Origin: Spirosoma sp. KUDC1026
GTDB lineage: Bacteria > Bacteroidota > Bacteroidia > Cytophagales > Spirosomataceae
DNA: 64,000 bases
Reading direction: 5' to 3'
NCBI RefSeq assembly: GCF_013375035.1
Contig: NZ_CP056032.1
Location: 3,266,001 to 3,330,000, forward strand
The notes beneath the pieces are model-generated. The model had not been told where the DNA came from and made no database searches. It saw nothing but the letters and a program-made list of their open reading frames with translations. A program made the position numbers and the translations under genes. Shown in pieces: positions 35,908-43,864 of this stretch; position 1 is the first letter of the stretch, and each line of letters starts with the position of its first letter.

Positions 35908-36930
35908 TCATTCAAAAAGATCACCGAAAGCGGCCAGGTACGGAGCGTACCAGTTTGCGGCTGCTTCGGCGTATCGGTTATAATTGCCGTGGCTCAGCCC
36001 TGTTAGGACAGGAACAAGCCGCGCCAAGCGATTCTGGGGCAGACAACTTCGCATCGTAAAATGCCCCAGTCGGCGACGGAGCTGCAGCAGACCCGGTGCA
36101 TTGCGGGCAACACGGGACGACAGTAACTGGTAAATCATATCGAGCTGGTCTTTCTTCTTCTGGAGGGGAGCCAGCTTTTTAGATCGATCCCGCCCAAACC
36201 GGTCCCGGACCCGAACCTGTGCCTGCGGGGGTTGCTCTTGGACACCTACCTGCTGCTGGGTATGGGTTCGGTACAGCTGTAGCGGACTATCGACAAACGC
36301 AATGGTGTTGTCGGTGGCGCCTACCAGCGCCAGCCAGCCGTCGTAAATATAGCCGGGAATAGCTTCGGGAATGGGTAGAACCGTTTGCAGAAAACTGCGA
36401 CGTAACACCGACGCACAACCCATAACCCGGTTGCCATCCAGCATAACTTCCATAATTTCACCGTCGTTCCAGCGCTGACGGACGTCGGCGTCGAAATTTA
36501 CGCATTCCCAGAACCGGATCTGACGGCCCTTCAGGTCGTCGTCCGTTACCCAGGCGTCGCAGAAAGCCAGCTGAAGATGCGGACGCTCGGTCATGTAGGC
36601 CGTCATGGTGCTGATTTTTTCCGGGAACCAGTAGTCATCCTGATCACAGATAAAAATCAGATCGCCGGTGCATTCCGACAGGGCGCGTTCAAAGTTTTTA
36701 TTGTACCCCAGCTGGACTGGATTTTCGAGGATACGCACCGGAAAGGGGGCGTCGGCGGCAAGCTGCCGAAGCAGGGCTGGAGTACCATCCGTGGAGCGGT
36801 CGTCGCAGATAACGACTTCGTCCGGATATTGATGTTGGTCGAGTAGACTCTGCCACTGCGTGGGTAAATACGTTTCCCCATTATAGGTACATAGGGCAAT
36901 CGAGATCGTTGGTCGGACCGGTTCCGTCAT
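35908..36930 (-). CDS. Glycosyltransferase family 2
   Basis: 340 residues from the ATG at 36930, seven bases past the stop of the DUF5672 gene; longer in-frame starts overlap that gene. The GT-A core has I-S-I-A-L-C-T-Y-N-G, I-C-D-D-R-S-T-D-G-T and the acidic I-C-D-Q-D-D-Y-W motif typical of rhamnosyltransferase-like GT2 proteins. A long C-terminal extension with basic and Gln-rich stretches follows (from about 230). Rhamnose or a related deoxysugar is a plausible donor, from family resemblance only. Confidence 0.9.
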   Translation of the reverse strand: MTEPVRPTISIALCTYNGETYLPTQWQSLLDQHQYPDEVVICDDRSTDGTPALLRQLAADAPFPVRILENPVQLGYNKNFERALSECTGDLIFICDQDDYWFPEKISTMTAYMTERPHLQLAFCDAWVTDDDLKGRQIRFWECVNFDADVRQRWNDGEIMEVMLDGNRVMGCASVLRRSFLQTVLPIPEAIPGYIYDGWLALVGATDNTIAFVDSPLQLYRTHTQQQVGVQEQPPQAQVRVRDRFGRDRSKKLAPLQKKKDQLDMIYQLLSSRVARNAPGLLQLRRRLGHFTMRSCLPQNRLARLVPVLTGLSHGNYNRYAEAAANWYAPYLAAFGDLFE

Positions 36931-36937
36931 CACTACA

Positions 36938-37765
36938 TTAAATTTGGTAACCATACCGGGCGAAAATTGGTCGCCAGTACGCTGTACCATGAATATCCCA
37001 GGCATGGCAGCCAAAGGGAAGTTTTCCGTTATTGAAATGTTCAACAGCCCACTGCGGATAGAATTCGATGGCAAAATGAAGGGCTTTTCTGTAGGAAGGA
37101 ATACGTAGATTAGGCCAATATCGATTTACTTCAATGCTCCAAAAAATGTCTTCGTTGTACTGATCCTGCTGAAACTGCTCATACTGAGCAAGTTTCTGAT
37201 GATAACGGGGCAGGTACCGTAGCAGCGAGGAGACCCGCCGTAGCGATAAACCCCCGTTGCCCACGCTGTTGAGACTAATGATTTCGCGTGGAGTTACGCC
37301 ATCTGCCTTTTTGAGGCCGGCCAGAGTTGCCACTTTCTTTTTCACGTTGAACCAAATTTCATCGGACCAACCCGTATAGTCGCGGTCCCGAAGCCAGGGC
37401 GCTCCAATGTAATCATAGCCCTGACGGCACCAGTCGGCCAGGTCATCCTGGAACACAAAGGCATCCAACTGGTGAATTAGCATGTACTCTACGTCCTGAA
37501 ACGCCCGGTAAAACTCGTCTGATACCATTAACCGGTTGTAGGCCTGGATACTGGTAAAGTAACCGTCGTCAAAGGAGCGTACCTGCAAAGTTGGGCATAT
37601 TTCCCGGTAATTGGAAATGTCAAGTGACCGGGGAGTTACTAAACAGATTGGGTAGTGCCCTAGTATCCGCTGGCATTGAGTCAGTGAAATGCGTTCGTAA
37701 TCAGATAGTTGCTCTTTATATGCGGGGATAACAACGGCAACGCTGACCGGTGAGGCTGGCTTCAT
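36938..37765 (-). CDS. DUF5672 family putative glycosyltransferase
   Basis: 275 residues matching DUF5672: V-A-V-V-I-P-A-Y at the N-terminus, the helix F-Q-D-V-E-Y-M-L-I-H-Q-L-D-A-F-V-F, then Y-D-Y-I-G-A-P-W and G-N-G-G-L-S-L-R-R, followed by N-E-D-I-F-W. The L-D-A-F and G-N-G-G-L-S-L elements are those of a GT-A-like fold, but the family is not biochemically defined. The gene ends two bases before the GT9 gene on the same strand. A role in adding a sugar to the same polymer is inferred from position. Confidence 0.82.
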   Translation of the reverse strand: MKPASPVSVAVVIPAYKEQLSDYERISLTQCQRILGHYPICLVTPRSLDISNYREICPTLQVRSFDDGYFTSIQAYNRLMVSDEFYRAFQDVEYMLIHQLDAFVFQDDLADWCRQGYDYIGAPWLRDRDYTGWSDEIWFNVKKKVATLAGLKKADGVTPREIISLNSVGNGGLSLRRVSSLLRYLPRYHQKLAQYEQFQQDQYNEDIFWSIEVNRYWPNLRIPSYRKALHFAIEFYPQWAVEHFNNGKLPFGCHAWDIHGTAYWRPIFARYGYQI

Positions 37766-37767
37766 AC

Positions 37768-38808
37768 TTATTCCGGCTGATCCAGGTGTTTCCGTACGGC
37801 ATTCTCCACCCAGTCGTAGGGGAGGGTAGCGCAGGGCTGGTCAAAATTATTTAGGATTGTAACGCCTTCGCCCCGTTTATAACGACCGGAGTAGGGCATG
37901 TAATCGACAAAATCAAAAAGTTTTCCCAGTAGCAGAATGCCCTCGGTGTTACCAGCATTGGCCATGTGGGCCGGTCCACTATCGATACCAATAAACAACC
38001 GGGCCCGACGAATCACTTCGGCTGTTTCCAAAAGGCTTAGTCTACCACACAAATTAACAAACCGGGGATCGTTGCTGGTAACCACCGGCTGAATCCCTAC
38101 TTCGATGATCGGATTCGGGAACGTGGCCAGCATCCAGTTAACGAGCCGGTTCCAGTTATCGGCGGGCCAGTCGCGCATGATGTGGCTGGACTGGGTGTGA
38201 ATCACGATTGGCTGGTCCGGTAGCTTCAGCGCATCGATCTGCTGTTTGACGCTGTCCGGAATGTACATCCGAGGCTGCTCGTCCAACGCCGGGAGTCCAG
38301 CGGCCTGCGAGAACATATACAGCAGATCCCCCCGATGGTAGTAATTGTCGAAGGTCAGATCGATCGCGTCGGCGGTAGGGTTGACGATGTCTTCGGGACA
38401 ATATTTACATTTCCGGTGGGAGATGTGCATGTTGTACACCTTATCGTAAATACCCGACTGAATCAGCATCATGCGTTCGCTGGGGCATTTCTCGGTCAGA
38501 TATCCGTCCAGATCAGGATGATATTTGACCAGTTCGACGTAGGCTTCCCGTACAACCCAGATGATGTGCGCATCGGGGTGCTGCCGACGAACTTCGCGCG
38601 CAACGGGCTCGCAGGCAATAATATCGCCCATCTGCTCCGAGAGAATAATAGCGACCAGCGGTTTCCCGCCCAACGAATTTTTCAGCCGACGAAGCTGGCG
38701 GTATTTGGCCGAGTAAGATCGGTATTTACCGACTATGTGCGTGTATTTGTAATAACGGTGTGTCCAGAGCGCCTGAAAACTAGACCCCTTTGGATGCGAG
38801 ACGGCCAT
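37768..38808 (-). CDS. Glycosyltransferase family 9 (heptosyltransferase-like)
   Basis: 346 residues of GT-B fold. Family landmarks are L-S-E-Q-M-G-D-I-I-A-C-E-P, where heptosyltransferases have the phosphate-binding G-D near the N-terminus, and the C-terminal F-I-G-I-D-S-G-P-A-H-M-A-N-A donor-site motif. A C-K-Y-C-P segment around residue 135 is uncommon in GT9 and could be a metal or disulphide site. Members transfer heptose or other sugars to the LPS core, so the locus may build core or O-antigen rather than only capsule. Confidence 0.88.
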   Translation of the reverse strand: MAVSHPKGSSFQALWTHRYYKYTHIVGKYRSYSAKYRQLRRLKNSLGGKPLVAIILSEQMGDIIACEPVAREVRRQHPDAHIIWVVREAYVELVKYHPDLDGYLTEKCPSERMMLIQSGIYDKVYNMHISHRKCKYCPEDIVNPTADAIDLTFDNYYHRGDLLYMFSQAAGLPALDEQPRMYIPDSVKQQIDALKLPDQPIVIHTQSSHIMRDWPADNWNRLVNWMLATFPNPIIEVGIQPVVTSNDPRFVNLCGRLSLLETAEVIRRARLFIGIDSGPAHMANAGNTEGILLLGKLFDFVDYMPYSGRYKRGEGVTILNNFDQPCATLPYDWVENAVRKHLDQPE

Positions 38809-38810
38809 GT

Positions 38811-39821
38811 TTAACGGGATTCTAGTAAGGTAATGATGCGTTCAAACGGTATTTTAAGCGCTTTCCGGACCCGTTTGTATCGTAGCACGGCGGGGGGCTT
38901 GATGTACACACAGGGGTACTGACGGTATTTGTCGTTCTGGTGATGCATCAGCTGATTCCGGTACAAATCGAACAGGGGCCGGGTGTCTGGCCGATCGGCA
39001 AACGTATACCGAGTCTGGTATTTCGAAATTTCGTCGGGTTTGTAGGGATTGTAACCGCTGAAATGAAAGAACTGAAGCAGAAACTGACCCGTTTGCTGGC
39101 TCTGGTTCATCGGGCTGATAATCCAGTCGCCAGTCGCATTTTGGGCAATGCGACGCTCGTGCAGGTTCCAGTACGCTACGTTATACCCCAGGTGCTGATC
39201 GATCAGAACGTTATCGTAATATACCGGAGCAAAGTTAACCCAGTGCTGATCGACGAAAAGACCAGCGCACAGGTCGATCCGGCATTCGTACACCAGCCGG
39301 TCTTTCCACCAGTTCACAAAACTACGCGCGGTATCGTCGTTACGTAGTCCGATGAAACCCAGATTGAAGATGCCGGTATTCAGGTGATGCTGTTCGTTCG
39401 GGCGCTCCCAGTCGGGCGTGGGCGAACAGGTATGGGGGGTAAGTACCAGACTGTACTGGGTCAGCGCTTTATTCAGCTGCTCCAGCGGCTGGAAAACAAT
39501 AATATCCGGATCGAAATAGATAACACTGCTGGCGTCCGGGTAATTTTCGTAAAGGTAGTCGATGTAAAAAGGCTTGACGGCGGTGTTGAGTTCGGTAATG
39601 TCATACCGATCGCACATGGCCGCAAAATCCGGGATATTGATCTTATCAACTTCCAGCATCGGAAAGTCGGGGACCAGGTTCGCGGGTAAGTTGGCTCCTT
39701 CGAGTTTGTCGACCAGACCAATGATATAGGTATAGTCCGGGTTTGTTACGCGTAGTGATTCACCCAGGGTTCGGGCCTGGGCAAGATAGTTGATGGAACA
39801 AATGGTAAACGCAATGGTCAT
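38811..39821 (-). CDS. GT8-like glycosyltransferase
   Basis: 336 residues of GT-A type. The acidic site Y-F-D-P-D (Asp104, Asp106) lies in I-Y-F-D-P-D-I-I-V-F. A Leu-Cys-Ala-Gly-Leu-Phe-Val-Asp-Gln-His-Trp region follows, along with a late H-F-S-G-Y-N-P segment like the conserved GT8 His-x-Ser-G-x-x-Pro region. This pattern resembles retaining GT8 galactosyl/glucosyltransferases. It is the intact-looking paralogue of the protein at 34857-35891. It ends two bases before the GT9 gene. Confidence 0.8.
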   Translation of the reverse strand: MTIAFTICSINYLAQARTLGESLRVTNPDYTYIIGLVDKLEGANLPANLVPDFPMLEVDKINIPDFAAMCDRYDITELNTAVKPFYIDYLYENYPDASSVIYFDPDIIVFQPLEQLNKALTQYSLVLTPHTCSPTPDWERPNEQHHLNTGIFNLGFIGLRNDDTARSFVNWWKDRLVYECRIDLCAGLFVDQHWVNFAPVYYDNVLIDQHLGYNVAYWNLHERRIAQNATGDWIISPMNQSQQTGQFLLQFFHFSGYNPYKPDEISKYQTRYTFADRPDTRPLFDLYRNQLMHHQNDKYRQYPCVYIKPPAVLRYKRVRKALKIPFERIITLLESR

Positions 39822-39867
39822 GGATCAAAAAAGGAAAATGAAGGAATGCACGTCGTGCGTTACGGAA

Positions 39868-41013
39868 TCACCCTTCATTTTTTCCTGCATCATACGAAAA
39901 ATAACGTTTCAACTGATTAATGGGTTTCTCAAAGGCGTACCAGGATACCGACGCCAGCGCCAGCAGCACCACCAGACTAAACAGCCGATGGGACCAGTAA
40001 TCTAACGTAATTGATACGCCCAGCCGATTGGTCAGTCGAAACAACAGGGGGACAATATACCCAGGAACAAGCATATGAAAGACATAAATGCCGTAACTGA
40101 TTCGTCCAATATATTGTAGGCCGCTGTTATTCAGTATCTTGCCGCCAAGGCCCTGAACGCCCACGCTGGCCCTGGCTACCAGAAAAAGTGAGAGTACGGA
40201 GATCATCAGTCGCTGGAACAGAACTACCAGAATATGATCACCGGGCAGAAGCGACAGGCTAACAAAACCAACGAAAGCCAGCACTGAGCTGACCGATAAT
40301 CGCTGGAGAAAACGAGGTAGGGCGTCTGTCTGCTCCGTAACCATATAAGCCCACAAAGCCCCCAACCCGAAGGCATCAAAGCTGGCGGGAGCCAGTACGC
40401 CGTCAAGCTGCCCCTGGCTATAGCCGTATCCCCGAAAGAGCACGCCAACGGCAACCATAGCGACAAGTACCCAGCGAAAATAAGCGCGGGGTGTCAGCAG
40501 AACGATCCAGGGCCAGACCAGATAAAGCTGCTCCTCGACGCCCAGCGTCCAGAAGGGGGACAGAACATCAGACCAGTTACCGGTTTGACTGAGCAGAATA
40601 TTGTAACCGTAGAGGTAGTAATACAGCGGATGATCGTCAATATCCGATGCCTGCGGAATGAGCACCAAAACAGCGGTGATGACCAGATAGTACAGCGGAA
40701 AAATCCGCAACGCCCGTCGAACAAAGAAATTCCGGTACGTAATGCCCAGCGAGCCATTACCCGCGTTGATCTGGTTGCGATTGTTCAGCAGAATCCGCGT
40801 GATAAGAAAGCCGCTCAGTACAAAAAAGATCATGACGCCAATTGTACCATTGGGAAGCCGATTGATGCCCTCACCCGTCGGAAACCAGTGGTATATGATA
40901 ACCAGCAGCACGGCAAACGTACGTAGCGCATCCAGCTGAGGCATGTGCCCGCGTAGTGGCTGCGTTGCCCGCAGAAGATCGGTGGCCGGTGGACTGGTAC
41001 GTTGCGTAGCCAT
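39868..41013 (-). CDS. Acyltransferase family 3 (OafA/YrhL-like)
   Basis: 381 residues with about ten membrane helices. The N-terminal motif L-D-A-L-R-T-F-A-V-L-L-V-I-I-Y-H-W is the family's R-x10-H active-site pattern (Arg and His in the first helix), followed by G-V-M-I-F-F-V-L-S-G-F-L-I-T. Members acetylate sugars of O-antigen or exopolysaccharide using acetyl groups drawn across the inner membrane. Its start codon overlaps the stop of the preceding GT4 by one base (TAATG), so the two are translationally coupled. Confidence 0.92.
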   Translation of the reverse strand: MATQRTSPPATDLLRATQPLRGHMPQLDALRTFAVLLVIIYHWFPTGEGINRLPNGTIGVMIFFVLSGFLITRILLNNRNQINAGNGSLGITYRNFFVRRALRIFPLYYLVITAVLVLIPQASDIDDHPLYYYLYGYNILLSQTGNWSDVLSPFWTLGVEEQLYLVWPWIVLLTPRAYFRWVLVAMVAVGVLFRGYGYSQGQLDGVLAPASFDAFGLGALWAYMVTEQTDALPRFLQRLSVSSVLAFVGFVSLSLLPGDHILVVLFQRLMISVLSLFLVARASVGVQGLGGKILNNSGLQYIGRISYGIYVFHMLVPGYIVPLLFRLTNRLGVSITLDYWSHRLFSLVVLLALASVSWYAFEKPINQLKRYFSYDAGKNEG

Positions 41014-42227
41014 TAGGGAGTCAGTTGAGCAAATAACGAAAGAAGTGTATCGACACTCTGTCGGGCCGCGTGCCTTTCCCGGATTTTTGCGCCCAGCCGC
41101 TGACCCATAGCCTGGCGTTTCTGCGGCTGCTGCAGCAAATCCAGAATCTCGCTGCTCATGGTGTCCAGATCAAGGTACGGCACGACGGCCCCGCCATCAG
41201 ATTCGACCAGCTCGGGCGAGCCACCGGCGTCGGCAAAACAGACGACAGGAACGCCACTCAGACCCGCTTCGAACACCACCAGGGGGTAGGGGTCTTCGCG
41301 GGAGCAAAGCACAAATACGTCGAACCGGCTCATGTACCGTAATACATCCGGTGTCGGAGAGATCAGGTGCACGCGACCCGCCAGACCGGCCTTCTGAACA
41401 TCAAGTTCCAGATCGTCGCGTAATGTGCCGGCCGGAACACCAACCCACACAAAATGAATGGGTCGGGCCGCGCCAGGCTGGGCCGCACCAGGCTGGTCGG
41501 CTGATCGGCCAATTACCTGTCGGGCAATGGCGATGAACAGGTCGTTGCCTTTGCGCCATTCGGCGTTGCCGCAGCCGCCTACGATCAGGGCATCGTTGGG
41601 GAGGCCCAGTTCGGCGTAGATGTTCGGCTGCTGGCTTGCCAGACCGACCGCGCGTTCCATTGCGGGTGTATCGATCAGGGTAAAGCGGGTAATGCGGGCC
41701 GGATCAAAACCCCAGTGCTGTTCGTAATACCGGGCCGTTGTGTCTGATACTGCCAGCAGATGCGTGGTACGCTGCAGCAGGTACGTCAGGTCATCAGGAC
41801 GGGTATAGATCCGAACGGACATAGCCAGTTCGTGCACAAACGTAACCACGGGAATATGCGCCGGAATGGCCAGTTCCCGAAACCAGCGGCTGCTGGTAAC
41901 CGTGTTAACCAGCACCAGATCGACGGAATCCAGGTCGAGCTGTTGTTGGACAATTCGTTGCTGCTGAGCCGATTTTCGCTCGTTGAGCTGGTGCCAGAGC
42001 CCCAGTTTTCCCAATACCTTGTCGCCCACGGCGTTGGTAACGAAAGGGCTGGGCGTTGTCCAGATCGTGACGGGACATAACGCCCGATACTCGTCCAGCA
42101 GAGAACCACCTTCGCCAAGGAGCAGCCGCATCTGAACGCCTTCTTCTTTCAGTAGTCGCATCAGGTGCAGCAGGACCAACTGGGCACCCGCGCGATTTGC
42201 GTCGTTGCTAAGGAGTAGTAGGGTCAT
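41013..42227 (-). CDS. Glycosyltransferase family 4
   Basis: 404 residues of GT-B type. The N-terminal R-A-G-A-Q-L-V-L-L-H-L-M-R strand-helix and the C-terminal C-S-R-E-D-P-Y-P-L-V-V-F-E-A-G-L-S-G-V-P-V-V-C motif (E-x7-E) are those of GT4. Between the two donor-domain strands there is a low-complexity loop containing two Q-P-G-A-A copies, encoded by a 15-bp direct duplication. The enzyme appears intact on both sides of it. It is the last gene before a 132-bp purine-repeat spacer. Confidence 0.9.
   Translation of the reverse strand: MTLLLLSNDANRAGAQLVLLHLMRLLKEEGVQMRLLLGEGGSLLDEYRALCPVTIWTTPSPFVTNAVGDKVLGKLGLWHQLNERKSAQQQRIVQQQLDLDSVDLVLVNTVTSSRWFRELAIPAHIPVVTFVHELAMSVRIYTRPDDLTYLLQRTTHLLAVSDTTARYYEQHWGFDPARITRFTLIDTPAMERAVGLASQQPNIYAELGLPNDALIVGGCGNAEWRKGNDLFIAIARQVIGRSADQPGAAQPGAARPIHFVWVGVPAGTLRDDLELDVQKAGLAGRVHLISPTPDVLRYMSRFDVFVLCSREDPYPLVVFEAGLSGVPVVCFADAGGSPELVESDGGAVVPYLDLDTMSSEILDLLQQPQKRQAMGQRLGAKIRERHAARQSVDTLLSLFAQLTP
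41465..41494 (-). repeat. 15-bp direct duplication inside a GT4 gene
   Basis: Two adjacent copies of GGGCCGCRCCAGGCT (41465-41479 and 41480-41494) differ at one base. They encode repeated Q-P-G-A-A in the loop between domains. The unit length keeps the frame. Confidence 0.8.
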
Positions 42228-42233
42228 TAATGA

Positions 42234-42360
42234 AGGAGGAAAGGGAGGAAAGGGAGGAAAGGGAGGAGGGAGGAGGGAGGAAAGGGAGAATAGACGAGGA
42301 AGAATTGTATCAATTACTCTTCTCCTATCCCTTTCGTCCCTCTCCTCCTTCCTCCCTCTC
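42234..42360. repeat. Purine nonamer inverted element B3
   Basis: The left part has three exact adjacent GGAGGAAAG copies (42235-42243, 42244-42252, 42253-42261) followed by degenerate copies to about 42288. The right part (42318-42360) is pyrimidine-rich and approximately complementary, so the region can fold into a long imperfect hairpin. It fills the gap between the GT4 start and the stop codon of the acetyltransferase gene (42360-42362), against which its right arm directly abuts. It contains repeated GGAGG, the Shine-Dalgarno core. Confidence 0.75.
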
Positions 42361-43016
42361 TAATACGCTTTATAACTCGGGATGGAGCGTTTTTCGGCGG
42401 GGTTACCGACGTAGACGCCCCACGCTTCGGTTGATTTGGTAATGGCTGAAGCCATACCGACGAGGGTTCCCTCAGCGATGGTCAGGTAGTCGCGGATGGT
42501 GCTGTTAACGCCAAAGAAGCAGTAGGGTTCGATAACGCAGTGACCCGACATCACGACGTGCGACGTAAAGAACACATGGTCTTTGATCTGGCCGTGGTGA
42601 CCAATGTGGTTACCGCTCCAGAGCACGACGTTGTTGCCAATCGTTGTGAACGGCTGAATGGTGTTATCTTCCAGAATAAAGCAGTTCTCGCCGATCTCGT
42701 TGTTGAACGTAGTAGCCTTGGAACTGACGTAGGAAATGAATGCGTAGCCCTTGGCTTTCGCTTCCAGGTAGATCCGTTCGCGGTTTTTGTTCATGCCCCG
42801 TCCGGTCATTGGCGCGAAGAACTTGTATTCCTGTGGGGGAAACAGCTCCTGAACGTCCTCAAACGCGACCAGTGGCAGGCCTTTGTAACCGGTTTTATCA
42901 GCTATGTATTCCTGGCTGACAGTAAATGCTACTACCTCGTGTTCCGAATCGTGGGTCAGGTAAAAATGCGCCAGTTCGGCGGTATCCATGATCCCAAAAA
43001 TGATAACCTTTGCCAT
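42360..43016 (-). CDS. Hexapeptide-repeat sugar acetyltransferase (NeuD-like)
   Basis: 218 residues. The N-terminal Rossmann-like strand V-I-I-F-G-I-M-D-T-A-E-L-A is followed by a left-handed beta-helix of hexapeptide repeats (I-G-E-N-C-F-I-L-E-D, T-I-G-N-N-V-V-L-W-S). The segment N-H-I-G-H-H supplies the likely catalytic His. This two-part layout is that of NeuD/PglD-type N- or O-acetyltransferases. With a DegT aminotransferase in the same operon, it could acetylate an amino-sugar nucleotide. Only the fold can be read directly. Confidence 0.85.
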   Translation of the reverse strand: MAKVIIFGIMDTAELAHFYLTHDSEHEVVAFTVSQEYIADKTGYKGLPLVAFEDVQELFPPQEYKFFAPMTGRGMNKNRERIYLEAKAKGYAFISYVSSKATTFNNEIGENCFILEDNTIQPFTTIGNNVVLWSGNHIGHHGQIKDHVFFTSHVVMSGHCVIEPYCFFGVNSTIRDYLTIAEGTLVGMASAITKSTEAWGVYVGNPAEKRSIPSYKAY

Positions 43017-43020
43017 ATAT

Positions 43021-43125
43021 CAATGAGTGAATAAGTGAATGACCGGGCCACCGGTGCGGTGAATGAGTGAATGTTTGGTTTTGCCTCAGCAATTATTCAC
43101 TCATTCACTCATTCGCCCATTCACA
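43021..43125. repeat. Octamer-repeat inverted element A2
   Basis: Left arms (43022-43043 and 43058-43073) contain GAATGAGT and close variants. The right arm (43091-43124) contains the reverse complement with two exact ATTCACTC-type units. The right arm ends two bases before the WbqC stop codon (43127-43129), and the left edge lies five bases from the acetyltransferase start. A hairpin of 15 bp or more is expected in the operon mRNA. Confidence 0.75.
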
Positions 43126-43126
43126 A

Positions 43127-43825
43127 TTATATCAGTTCACAATGTGTTAAAAAGGCTTTCGTCGTTGGTACGTCGTTAAACATTAGAACGTCCAGGATTG
43201 AGAGCCAGGGAACGAATTCATTTTTGAACTGCGGGTACGCTACCCGCTGCGAACGGATGAAGTTCAGTTCGATACCCGCTTCGGAAAAAGTGGGTTTGTC
43301 GTACAGTTCCATGCCGCCAATCGGGTTCACGTAGCGTGTAGCGCCTTCCTGCTTACAGATGTCAAGAATACGGGCCTGCGCCTTTAACTCGGCATTGTCA
43401 TAAACCGACGAGGAAGCTACCAGCCGGGTCGTAATCCCCAGGTATTGATTCAACTCAACCAGGCTGGCGTAAATGAGATCCGCGATAGAGTCGGTCGTAA
43501 AGTTGATGATTTTTTCGGTGATCGGCATGACGGCCCCGTACTGAGGAGCTTTCCGGTAGCCCTGCTCGATGGTTTTAAGCAGTTTACCGCGCCACTTTGG
43601 ATCATCGGCCAGATGCACCTCGTTAATTCGTTTGTTCTGGCTGGCGTCCTTGAGCGGAAGCGTGAACAAGTGCTCCTGCCCGTTAATCAGCAGCTTATTA
43701 CGGTTGATCCAGCCCCGGTTGATGAACGCTACGTCGTCGTAAAGCACGAACGTATCGGCGAGGTTCATCAGCTGCATGTAGCCGATGTACGGCAGAAAAT
43801 AAGGCTGCATGATGGCGAGCGTCAT
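43127..43825 (-). CDS. WbqC family protein
   Basis: 232 residues matching the WbqC/YP_1-like family: M-Q-P-Y-F-L-P-Y-I-G-Y near the N-terminus, then the D-D-V-A-F-I-N-R-G-W-I-N-R-N and N-P-I-G-G-M-E-L-Y segments. WbqC genes occur in O-antigen and amino-sugar loci, and the biochemical role is not settled; a part in amino-sugar N-acylation has been suggested for relatives. No signal or membrane helix is present. It sits between the acetyltransferase and the large membrane glycosyltransferase. Confidence 0.92.
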   Translation of the reverse strand: MTLAIMQPYFLPYIGYMQLMNLADTFVLYDDVAFINRGWINRNKLLINGQEHLFTLPLKDASQNKRINEVHLADDPKWRGKLLKTIEQGYRKAPQYGAVMPITEKIINFTTDSIADLIYASLVELNQYLGITTRLVASSSVYDNAELKAQARILDICKQEGATRYVNPIGGMELYDKPTFSEAGIELNFIRSQRVAYPQFKNEFVPWLSILDVLMFNDVPTTKAFLTHCELI

Positions 43826-43864
43826 AAGGAACTGAGTTAACAGGTCGACTGCTGACAGGCGGCC

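Noticed and set aside
42234-42360. Tandem GGAGG as ribosome-binding sites for a small gene
   Set aside because: No start codon or open frame of note follows on either strand, and Bacteroidota depend little on Shine-Dalgarno pairing.
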